Source: Lachnospiraceae bacterium UBA3801
Lineage (GTDB): Bacteria > Bacillota > Clostridia > Lachnospirales > Lachnospiraceae
Direction of reading: 5' to 3'
DNA: 5,778 nucleotides
Assembly (NCBI GenBank): GCA_002368685.1
Contig: DFEN01000097.1
Location: forward strand, 1-5,778
How positions within the stretch are numbered: position 1 is the first letter of the stretch; every line of letters starts with the position of its first letter. Below, one piece after another: positions 1 to 4,539 of this stretch. Made by a program: the position numbers and the translations under genes. The notes below the pieces were generated by a model that saw nothing but the letters and a program-made list of their open reading frames with translations, had not been told where the DNA came from and did not search any database.

Positions 1-33
1 AAAAACCACCTATCCGAATTAGATAGGTGGTTT
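1..33 (-). terminator. Rho-independent terminator, minus strand
   Basis: Positions 3-14 (AAACCACCTATC) pair perfectly with 22-33, giving a 12-bp stem with a 7-nt loop. Read on the minus strand the stem ends in GGTGGTTTTT, so the U-run belongs to leftward transcription. It begins 31 bases after the stop of the small ORF at 65-175 and is the first clear terminator downstream of the HxlR operon. It may therefore end either transcript. More of the U-run may lie beyond the window edge. Confidence 0.75.
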
Positions 34-64
34 GAAAATACAAATATATAAAAAATATCGCATA

Positions 65-175
65 TTACACTTTTCTAATTCCTGAACTTTCACATATCAA
101 ATTAAGACCATTCACTAGTCTGACTAGAGATGATCTCATCCACTGATGTGAAGTTGCGGGAACAGATCTACGCAT
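65..175 (-). CDS. Possible 36-residue cationic small protein
   Basis: I do not recognise this peptide. The reading frame starts at ATG 175-173 and ends at TAA 67-65, giving 36 residues that begin MRRSVPATSHQW. An AAGGAG ribosome binding site lies at 190-185, nine bases before the ATG, which is better than chance usually gives. A TTGACA-like promoter is placed upstream (213-241) and a strong terminator follows within about 30 bases, so the signals of a complete mini-gene are present. The peptide is basic (five Arg, one Lys, one Glu), has one Trp (12) and one Cys (28), and has a moderately hydrophobic centre (residues 17-28) that is too short and polar to be a clear membrane helix. A 13-base inverted repeat (CTAGTC-T-GACTAG, 115-127) lies inside the frame. 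Alternatives are a non-coding small RNA of about 200 nt or a chance ORF. Coding status needs comparative or translation data. Confidence 0.4.
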   Translation of the reverse strand: MRRSVPATSHQWMRSSLVRLVNGLNLICESSGIRKV

Positions 176-212
176 GTAATATAACTCCTTGTATTTTAAA
201 AAAGATGTTCTT

Positions 213-241
213 AGGGTACTCTCAATTTATTAATCTGTCAA
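213..241 (-). promoter_or_regulatory. Candidate promoter for the 36-codon ORF
   Basis: On the minus strand a perfect -35 hexamer TTGACA (241-236) is followed after 17 bases by TACCCT (218-213), which matches only three of six positions of the -10 consensus. Transcription would start near 206, about 30 bases before the start codon. The -35 and spacing are good and the -10 is weak, so this is tentative. The rest of the gap from 176 to 305 holds nothing else I can name. Confidence 0.35.
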
Positions 242-305
242 CACATTTTGTATTCTCTCTATAGTTTCAACTGTTGTATTTAGCTTTCTTATCTGACATA
301 TCAGT

Positions 306-740
306 CTATTCCCCCTTCTTATCTACCAACGGATCATTTCCTTCAGCTGCTTCCTTCACTAGCCTGCATAATTCATTTTCAGATAGTATCCCCTTATTAA
401 TAAGTGCGTCAGTCATTCCATTTTCGATCATATAATCCACCCCTACCATCTGCATAATATCTATAGCCTCAATCATCTTGCGTCCACGCCTCTCGGTTAT
501 TGAATACTCGACGCAAAGGGGATATCCATCGAAGGACTTCTTCTCCACAAGACCGAATTCAATAAGTTCCTTCAGCTGTTCGAGAAGCATCTTCTGCGTA
601 ATACCTTCTATCTCTCGCTCCAGTTCAGCAAGTCCCTTTGGACCATCCTTCATCTGATATAAGATTATTGTTTTCCATTTACCTTTTATAATGTCATGAA
701 CTATTTCAAGTGGGCAAGTGTAGTCATCCCTTATTTTCAT
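306..740 (-). CDS. HxlR-family winged-helix transcriptional regulator
   Basis: This 144-residue protein has the HxlR (MarR-like) winged-helix layout. It has an N-terminal Cys-Pro (Cys9-Pro10), the signature GKWK (20-23), then the recognition region around GITQKMLLEQLKEL (46-59), and a wing ending in VEYSITE (77-83). Homologues are dimeric DNA-binding repressors or activators, and YodB/HypR-type members sense quinones, aldehydes or disulfide stress through the N-terminal Cys. That role is inferred here from Cys9 alone. Two further cysteines (76 in the wing, 125 near the C-terminus) are extra. The wing reads GYPLCVEY where relatives commonly have a double proline, so this is a divergent member. 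The C-terminal tail is longer than in minimal HxlR proteins. The start at ATG 740 is supported by AGGATGG, which overlaps the TAG stop of the upstream hydrolase gene 11 bases away. This suggests one operon with translational coupling, and the regulator probably controls the operon. Confidence 0.9.
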   Translation of the reverse strand: MKIRDDYTCPLEIVHDIIKGKWKTIILYQMKDGPKGLAELEREIEGITQKMLLEQLKELIEFGLVEKKSFDGYPLCVEYSITERRGRKMIEAIDIMQMVGVDYMIENGMTDALINKGILSENELCRLVKEAAEGNDPLVDKKGE

Positions 741-751
741 AGTTTTCCATC

Positions 752-1279
752 CTATTTTTTCCTAATATTCGATAAGTATTTCTCTGTTTTAATTACATTT
801 GCGAAGCCCTCAGCAAGTGATGCCATATATACAGCATGTACCGTCTCAGCATCTATCTTTTTCCCATCATGTTTAAGTGACATAGTGGTACAGGCATCAT
901 CTATTAAAGTAACATTATATCCATAGTCCTGACAAGCTCTTACTGTCGTATCTACACACATGTGGGACATCATCCCAGCAACTACTATGTCTGTTATCTC
1001 ATTCTCCTGCAAATACTCACGAAGATCAGTTTCTAGAAATGAACTCGGGTATTCCTTATGAATTATCTTCTCGCTTTCTAGCGGTTTCACAAGACTGTTA
1101 ATTCCTGCCAGAACCTTAAAGTTATGCTGGACATGGATTACAGTTTTATCCTCTGCTCTGAACTTCTCTAAAACCCGTGCCGCATTCTTGGCTGCACACC
1201 TTGGTTTATGCAGAAGCATAGGACCTGGTGTGAAATAAATATCCTGGATATCAATCAGTAGTAATGCTTCTTTTTTCAT
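752..1279 (-). CDS. Isochorismatase-family cysteine hydrolase
   Basis: This 175-residue protein has the normal length for the isochorismatase-like (cysteine hydrolase) fold. The catalytic triad is visible: Asp10 in LLIDIQ, Lys75 in HKEYPSSF, and nucleophile Cys108 in the block GMMSHMCVDTTVRA (102-115). The strand and helix pattern after it (TLIDDACTT, 124-132) is also typical. Family members hydrolyse amides or vinyl ethers, such as nicotinamide, N-carbamoyl compounds or isochorismate. The substrate cannot be read from sequence, and there are no enterobactin or other siderophore genes nearby. It is probably a soluble cytoplasmic enzyme, since no signal peptide is seen. The ATG at 1279 is preceded by a very strong AGGAGGAGAA at 1294-1285. 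It is the first gene of a two-gene operon with the HxlR regulator, an arrangement consistent with an inducible detoxification enzyme. A link to the PnuC transporter through nicotinamide metabolism is possible but unsupported, because the genes are separate and on opposite strands. Confidence 0.92.
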   Translation of the reverse strand: MKKEALLLIDIQDIYFTPGPMLLHKPRCAAKNAARVLEKFRAEDKTVIHVQHNFKVLAGINSLVKPLESEKIIHKEYPSSFLETDLREYLQENEITDIVVAGMMSHMCVDTTVRACQDYGYNVTLIDDACTTMSLKHDGKKIDAETVHAVYMASLAEGFANVIKTEKYLSNIRKK

Positions 1280-1323
1280 CTTAGTTCTCCTCCTGTAAAT
1301 GACTTACAAATTCTTCTTCTGTT

Positions 1324-1353
1324 TTTATACCGAAAGAATATCGCAGTTTCCAG
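1324..1353 (-). promoter_or_regulatory. Candidate promoter of the hydrolase-HxlR operon
   Basis: On the minus strand a good -10 hexamer TATAAA lies at 1329-1324. The -35 region at about 1353-1347 (CTGGAA or TGGAAA) is poor, as expected for a regulated promoter. A short perfect dyad TTCC-A-GGAA (1348-1356) overlaps this -35 and could be part of a regulator site. Transcription would begin near 1317, giving a leader of about 38 bases. Assignment rests on position and the -10 only. Confidence 0.35.
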
Positions 1354-1364
1354 GAATTGAACAT

Positions 1365-1384
1365 TACCCACTTTTTTGTGGGTA
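1365..1384. repeat. Inverted repeat with T6/A6 loop
   Basis: TACCCAC (1365-1371) and GTGGGTA (1378-1384) form a perfect 7-bp dyad around six thymines. It directly abuts the U-run side of the ATPase terminator and lies about 35-55 bases upstream of the candidate hydrolase promoter. It could be a regulator site for that operon or a second hairpin reinforcing the terminator region. Neither role is shown. Confidence 0.5.
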
Positions 1385-1411
1385 TAATAAACCCGGCCCA
1401 AACGGCCGGGT
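1385..1411 (-). terminator. Rho-independent terminator of the ATPase gene
   Basis: ACCCGGCC (1391-1398) pairs perfectly with GGCCGGGT (1404-1411) around a 5-nt loop. Read on the minus strand the 8-bp GC-rich stem is followed by TTATTAT, a U-rich tail. It lies nine bases beyond the stop of the ATPase gene and separates it from the hydrolase operon transcribed in the same direction. The GC-rich stem stands out sharply in this AT-rich region. Confidence 0.88.
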
Positions 1412-1419
1412 CAAGCAAT

Positions 1420-2844
1420 TTATATATTCGAAAAAAGATCATCCATTGTTATTAATGATTGAATGTCTCCAGAATATGAATTATCAACCAATCCAAATGT
1501 TGTAATCAGAGTAGGAAAAATAGCATACTTTGTTTCCGTAACAAGTTGAATGTCATTTATTCTCCTTCTCATTTTTTCATCATCTTCCTTGGTAAATGTA
1601 TAATGAGAATTCGAATATTTCATTTCACATAGATTTATAACACGGTCTTTCCTCTCTATCAGTAAATCCACTTGAGATCCATGTACGCCCTTATCTCTAT
1701 CTGCTTTACAATACCATGCTCTAGTTTCAGTCTGAATACCTGAGATTCCAAGTTTATACTTTATCTGTTTTTCGTGTCTTAAACAAACTCGTTCAAAAGC
1801 AAGTCCCATCCAGGTATTCACCTTAGGGGTGTTGAGCTGATTAGACCAAAAGTGTTCATCAGTCGTACCATTTTGTAAAAATTTATAATGAAACAAAGTA
1901 AAATTATCTATCAGTTGATATACTGTATTTTTCTTTTTCTTCCCAAAGGAATTATATTTTCTTATAAATCCACAACTCTCTAATTCCTCGAGCTTAGTTG
2001 ATAAATCACCAGAATTAGCTATACCAGATTTTTCTATCAGCTCTTCTCTTGTCATTCCTACCTTTTTAGTTCCAAGCGCTTCAATTATTTTGATATAGAC
2101 TGTCGGATTTCTGAAGATAGATGAATATAGATACTTAAATTCATCTTTAAGTGGAGCATCCTTCTCAAATAAGATTCGATCTATATTTTGAACAAGACTT
2201 TGTCCCTTTTTTAAGAATTCCCAATAATATGGAACTCCGCCAAATATCATATAGTATTGCATTATCTGTAATCTATTTAACGCAAGACCATTTTTAATTA
2301 TATATTCCTCACATTCAGCAAGCGAAAATGTATCGAGATGTATTTGTTCTGTAATTCGATTGTAAAGTCCACCTTTGTTGTGAATGACCTTTGAAAGTAT
2401 CCAGGAAGAAGCCGAAGCACAAACTATAAGTATTACATCATTTCTAGCAGAAGCCCATCCATTCCAAAAATTTTCAAGAGCAACTATTAGATCAGAATTC
2501 TTTGTATCCATCCATGATAACTCATCAATAAATATAACTTTTTTCTTCTCAGACGAATTTCTTACTATTTCCTTCAAATATTCAAATGCTTCAATCCAGT
2601 TTTTAGGTGTGCGTGGACAATCACCCCCAGCATCCTTTATACTGGAGCAAAAAGCAAATATCTGATCAGATAAACTGCCCTCTGATAGACCCGCATGCTG
2701 GAATGTAAATCTTCCTTTAAAAGATTCTCTTACCAAAAATGTCTTTCCTATCCTTCTCCTACCATAGATAGCTATGAAATGTGAAGAATCATCTAATAAC
2801 GAATTATTAAGTATTTCAATTTCACTTTTTCTTCCTATAATCAT
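1420..2844 (-). CDS. ATPase with winged helix and DUF234 nuclease-like C-terminus
   Basis: This 474-residue protein belongs to the family of archaeal-type ATPases (ATPase_2 plus DUF234). The N-terminal NTPase domain has Walker A GRRRIGKT (28-35), Walker B VIFIDEL (103-109, Asp107 and Glu108), a sensor-like strand VILIVCASASSW (137-148), GGLYNRI (158-164) with a possible arginine finger Arg163, and the family block FGGVPYYWEF (201-210). A winged helix follows at about 255-310. The C-terminal domain carries a PD-(D/E)XK-like set: Glu351 in AFERVC, Asp393 in QVDLLI and Glu407-x-Lys409 in CEMKYS. All nuclease and ATPase key residues look intact. The cellular role of the family is not established; DNA binding, repair, defence or mobile-element functions have been suggested. 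It appears cytoplasmic. ATG 2844 is supported by AGAGG at 2856-2852. It is monocistronic, bounded by its own terminator and a promoter set between two large palindromes. Confidence 0.9.
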   Translation of the reverse strand: MIIGRKSEIEILNNSLLDDSSHFIAIYGRRRIGKTFLVRESFKGRFTFQHAGLSEGSLSDQIFAFCSSIKDAGGDCPRTPKNWIEAFEYLKEIVRNSSEKKKVIFIDELSWMDTKNSDLIVALENFWNGWASARNDVILIVCASASSWILSKVIHNKGGLYNRITEQIHLDTFSLAECEEYIIKNGLALNRLQIMQYYMIFGGVPYYWEFLKKGQSLVQNIDRILFEKDAPLKDEFKYLYSSIFRNPTVYIKIIEALGTKKVGMTREELIEKSGIANSGDLSTKLEELESCGFIRKYNSFGKKKKNTVYQLIDNFTLFHYKFLQNGTTDEHFWSNQLNTPKVNTWMGLAFERVCLRHEKQIKYKLGISGIQTETRAWYCKADRDKGVHGSQVDLLIERKDRVINLCEMKYSNSHYTFTKEDDEKMRRRINDIQLVTETKYAIFPTLITTFGLVDNSYSGDIQSLITMDDLFSNI

Positions 2845-2859
2845 TTAATCGCCTCTTTC

Positions 2860-2902
2860 AACTCTTCTTAATCTCAGTTTTTTATCCACTTTAAGAAGAG
2901 TT
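2860..2902. repeat. Palindrome copy 1, upstream of the ATPase gene
   Basis: AACTCTTCTTAA (2860-2871) and TTAAGAAGAGTT (2891-2902) are perfect 12-bp inverted arms around a 19-nt spacer. The spacer shares the pattern TCTC, then six T, then CCACT with copy 2 at 2937-2993. The right arm overlaps the candidate ATPase -10 box, and the left arm ends 15 bases before the ATPase start codon. If transcribed, it would form a 12-bp hairpin in the leader just ahead of the ribosome binding site. Operator, leader hairpin or mobile repeat unit are all possible. Confidence 0.85.
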
Positions 2903-2927
2903 TACACCAATATAGCTCCTAAATCAA
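2899..2927 (-). promoter_or_regulatory. Candidate promoter of the ATPase gene
   Basis: On the minus strand TTGATT (2927-2922) and TAAACT (2904-2899) are spaced by exactly 17 bases, each matching four of six consensus positions. The start would fall near 2892, inside palindrome copy 1, about 48 bases before the ATG. A protein bound to copy 1 would cover the -10 box and the start site. Confidence 0.4.
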
Positions 2928-2936
2928 GGCAAAAGC

Positions 2937-2993
2937 AGACTTCAACTCTTCTTAATCTCGATTTTTTTGCCACTTTAAGAAGAGTTGAAGTCT
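2937..2993. repeat. Palindrome copy 2, 19-bp perfect arms
   Basis: AGACTTCAACTCTTCTTAA (2937-2955) is perfectly complementary to 2975-2993, with a 19-nt spacer. The inner 12 bp of each arm are identical to copy 1, and 15 of 19 spacer positions agree. Corresponding bases of the two copies are exactly 84 bp apart, equal to eight turns of B-DNA. Read on the minus strand the hairpin is followed by GCTTTT, so a weak terminator for the HXXEE gene is possible but the tail is poor. The rest of the gap up to 3086 holds a pyrimidine-rich stretch (3001-3023) and no gene I can support. Confidence 0.85.
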
Positions 2994-3086
2994 ATTACTA
3001 TCCCCTTCTCCCCTCTCTACCTCGTCACATTTCAATTAGTACATGTTTTTTTCTATGACATTTTCATATCTCTATTCTTCAAAACC

Positions 3087-3608
3087 TTATCCAACATTTT
3101 CTTCAACATGCATCCTACCATTCACAAAATGTGCAAGCATATGAGCTAGTTTCAGGTTGGCCATCATAAACATAACGCTCAATATTATCGTCAGAATTTC
3201 AATCACATCAAATGTCATAATCCTTGTACATCTAAAAAGAATATTCACACTTACCGGTAAACATATAAGACTCGTAACAAAACTTGGGATATATTTCTTT
3301 AGATAAATAGTTTGTCCAATATGAATTATGAAATGTCCCGAAAGTGCAAGGAACAGTCCGTACCACATGGAAAGAAGTATCTTATTAGGAAAATAATACG
3401 CCAGCAGGCTTACTCCAAAAAACGGAATAAATTCCTCATATACTGCCGCCGCAAAGCCTTCCGTCTTAAAGTCTCGATATGCTTTCAAAACTCTCGGAAA
3501 TCTATCATATAGATCTGGATTCTTCTTAAAGAAATATCCAAATCCAACCACTTCCTCCATATCATGAAATATAAATATAATAGGTAAAAGCAAAATGTAT
3601 TCCTTCAT
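3087..3608 (-). CDS. HXXEE-domain integral membrane protein
   Basis: Starting at ATG 3608 the protein has 173 residues and is a member of the HXXEE family, named for the motif seen here as HDMEE (His15, Glu18, Glu19) at the end of the first hydrophobic segment. Further likely membrane segments lie at roughly residues 60-72, 77-93, 107-128 and 133-150. The block SGHFIIHIGQ (90-99) adds conserved-looking histidines (92, 96) that, with the HXXEE residues, could bind metal or serve catalysis within the membrane. The molecular function of the family is unknown. An in-frame GTG at 3620 would add four residues, but it lies within the extended Shine-Dalgarno GAGGTGATC (3623-3615), so ATG 3608 is preferred. 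The gene is divergent from a TetR regulator and probably controlled by it. No clear terminator follows, except perhaps the 2937-2993 hairpin. Confidence 0.85.
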   Translation of the reverse strand: MKEYILLLPIIFIFHDMEEVVGFGYFFKKNPDLYDRFPRVLKAYRDFKTEGFAAAVYEEFIPFFGVSLLAYYFPNKILLSMWYGLFLALSGHFIIHIGQTIYLKKYIPSFVTSLICLPVSVNILFRCTRIMTFDVIEILTIILSVMFMMANLKLAHMLAHFVNGRMHVEENVG

Positions 3609-3614
3609 ATAGCA

Positions 3615-3623
3615 GATCACCTC
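3615..3623 (-). promoter_or_regulatory. Extended Shine-Dalgarno that decides the HXXEE start
   Basis: On the minus strand GAGGTGATC is fully complementary to the usual bacterial 16S rRNA 3' tail (GATCACCTC). It lies six bases before ATG 3608, so GAGG is 11 bases from it. The alternative GTG at 3620 is part of this site and would have only AGGAG five bases upstream. The ATG is therefore the more likely start. Confidence 0.7.
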
Positions 3624-3672
3624 ATCTCCTAAACGCTAAATAAAATTACTCACTTGTGTACTTTTGGAGGTT

Positions 3673-3701
3673 ATGATACATTATGTACAGATGAGAGTAA
3701 A
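3673..3701 (-). promoter_or_regulatory. Candidate promoter of the HXXEE gene
   Basis: On the minus strand TTTACT (3701-3696; four of six) and TATCAT (3678-3673; five of six) are separated by 17 bases. Transcription would start near 3666, leaving a leader of about 58 bases. TGTACA (3684-3689) lies between the hexamers as a small palindrome. Confidence 0.5.
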
Positions 3702-3717
3702 TACTTTCGAAGAAAGA

Positions 3718-3741
3718 TACACAAACTTGCATATATGTGTA
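3718..3741. promoter_or_regulatory. Candidate TetR operator (imperfect dyad)
   Basis: TACACA (3718-3723) and TGTGTA (3736-3741) are inverted arms of a 24-base imperfect palindrome in which nine of twelve half-site positions match. A third TGTGTA stands alone at 3655-3660, on the other side of the HXXEE promoter. Position between divergent regulator and target genes fits a TetR-type operator. For the tetR promoter itself I see only weak candidates, such as TGTAAT at 3738-3743 (five of six, poor -35), which would overlap this dyad and permit autoregulation. A second small dyad CTTTC-GAA-GAAAG lies at 3704-3716. Confidence 0.4.
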
Positions 3742-3809
3742 ATTTACTATGAGGTCTTCCTCAATGGAAAACTTAAGATGGTTTGAAAATGAAAAGGTAG
3801 CCGTTAATC

Positions 3810-4370
3810 ATGAATATTTCCCAAAATCCCTCTGCAATAAGATCAAAAAAAGAGATTACCGATGCATTACTTAAGCTAATGCAGGATCACCCTTATTCTG
3901 AGATATCTGTTAAACAGATAGTCTTGGAAACACCTCTGGAAAGAAAAACATTTTATAATAACTTTTCTTCGAAAGATGATGTTCTGGATTCAATTATAAC
4001 TAACGCGATACATGAATATGTAGTTGCACTGACTTCATCCCCGGACGGGCCCCTTTCAGTAATCTTTAAATTCTGTGATAAGAACAGAAATCTTCTTGGG
4101 CTACTTCATAAAAACAATCTACTCTATCTGCTTTTATTAAAATTAAATGTAGAAATTCCGGAGTTAAACTGTTCTCTTGATTTGAGTGGAAATCCATTTG
4201 CCCAGATGATTGGCGATCTTGATCCTGACTATCTGATAGCATTTAATATCGGAGCCATATGGAATATCATCTTCAAATGGGTCGACCGCGGAATGACCGA
4301 TTCACCTGATGAGATTAAGGCCACACTTGAAGAGTATCTGAAGAGAATATCTGACAAACGAAATAGTTGA
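3810..4370 (+). CDS. TetR/AcrR-family transcriptional regulator
   Basis: The 186-residue length is typical of TetR regulators. Residues about 11-57 form the DNA-binding domain: helix 1 (KKEITDALLKLMQD), then EISVKQIVLETPLERKTFYNNF with the characteristic T-F-Y-x-x-F end of the recognition helix, and SSKDDVLDSI leading into helix 4. The C-terminal half ends in a block (AFNIGAIWNIIFKWVDRGMTDSPDEI, about 144-169) resembling the TetR_C_8 ligand-binding/dimerisation type found in DhaS-like regulators of Firmicutes. The ligand is unknown. The ATG at 3810 is preceded by AAAAGG at 3792-3797, slightly far (12 bases), so initiation may be modest. Its likely targets are the divergent HXXEE gene and itself. 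The PnuC gene downstream has its own leader terminator and may be only partly co-transcribed. Confidence 0.9.
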   Translation: MNISQNPSAIRSKKEITDALLKLMQDHPYSEISVKQIVLETPLERKTFYNNFSSKDDVLDSIITNAIHEYVVALTSSPDGPLSVIFKFCDKNRNLLGLLHKNNLLYLLLLKLNVEIPELNCSLDLSGNPFAQMIGDLDPDYLIAFNIGAIWNIIFKWVDRGMTDSPDEIKATLEEYLKRISDKRNS

Positions 4371-4421
4371 CTTAAATACTCTGCTCTGATAGTATTATCA
4401 AAGTTGAATAAATATGAAAAA

Positions 4422-4539
4422 TGTTGCCACCGGGTAACAGAATGCTTTTGCATTCGCACAACTGTAAGCGTTAGGTCTTAGAAGCTGCAGTTATGCGGAT
4501 GTTTTTTACTTTTATGAACATTTTACGGAGAATCTTTGG
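4422..4539 (+). promoter_or_regulatory. Structured 5' leader of pnuC, putative attenuator or riboswitch
   Basis: Three hairpins follow one another. Hairpin A: TGTTGCC (4422-4428) with GGGTAACA-type arm (4433-4439), 7 bp with one G-U. Hairpin B: GAATGC (4440-4445) with GCATTC (4450-4455), a perfect 6 bp closed by UUUU. Hairpin C is the terminator at 4450-4502. Bases 4450-4455 are shared by B and the foot of C, so forming B would separate the C stem from its U-run. This is the usual layout of ligand- or factor-controlled termination. Transporters of the PnuC family are often under vitamin or NAD-related riboswitches, but I see no TPP, FMN or preQ1 core here. Upstream, 4371-4421 holds small alternative hairpins (4375-4396, 4387-4400) and only a weak promoter candidate (CTGATA 4386-4391, TAAATA 4409-4414). 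CGGAG at 4526-4530 is the ribosome binding site. Confidence 0.5.
4450..4513 (+). terminator. Rho-independent terminator between tetR and pnuC
   Basis: The left arm 4450-4469 pairs with the right arm 4484-4502 to give about 18 bp, with a C-A mismatch (4459/4493), a bulged A (4467) and a few G-U pairs, around a 14-nt loop. It is followed at once by TTTTTTACTTTT (4502-4513). It lies 80 bases after the tetR stop and 27 bases before the pnuC start, so it can end tetR transcripts, attenuate pnuC, or both. Confidence 0.75.

Noticed and set aside
1299..1505. Plus-strand 68-codon ORF across the ATPase terminator.
   Set aside because: It has no ribosome binding site, overlaps the terminator and the ATPase 3' end on the other strand, and has no recognisable family. 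The plus-strand ORFs at 696-926, 2384-2665, 3312-3512 and 5332-5562, and the minus one at 4229-4459, are shadows likewise.
2860..2993. CRISPR array or insertion-sequence ends.
   Set aside because: There are only two copies, each itself a palindrome, with no repeat-spacer series, no cas genes, no transposase and no flanking target duplication that I can see.
3001..3026. G-rich minus-strand tract with two GGGG runs, considered as a G-quadruplex or strong ribosome binding site.
   Set aside because: There are too few G-runs for a quadruplex, and no start codon with a usable frame follows.
4457..4470. CACAACTGTAAGCG resembles the conserved CAACTGTAAGCG-type box of cobalamin riboswitches.
   Set aside because: The other conserved cobalamin boxes (the GGTG-AA-TCC region and CCACTG after it) are not in the expected places, and these bases are fully used in the terminator stem. 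A covariance search would settle it.
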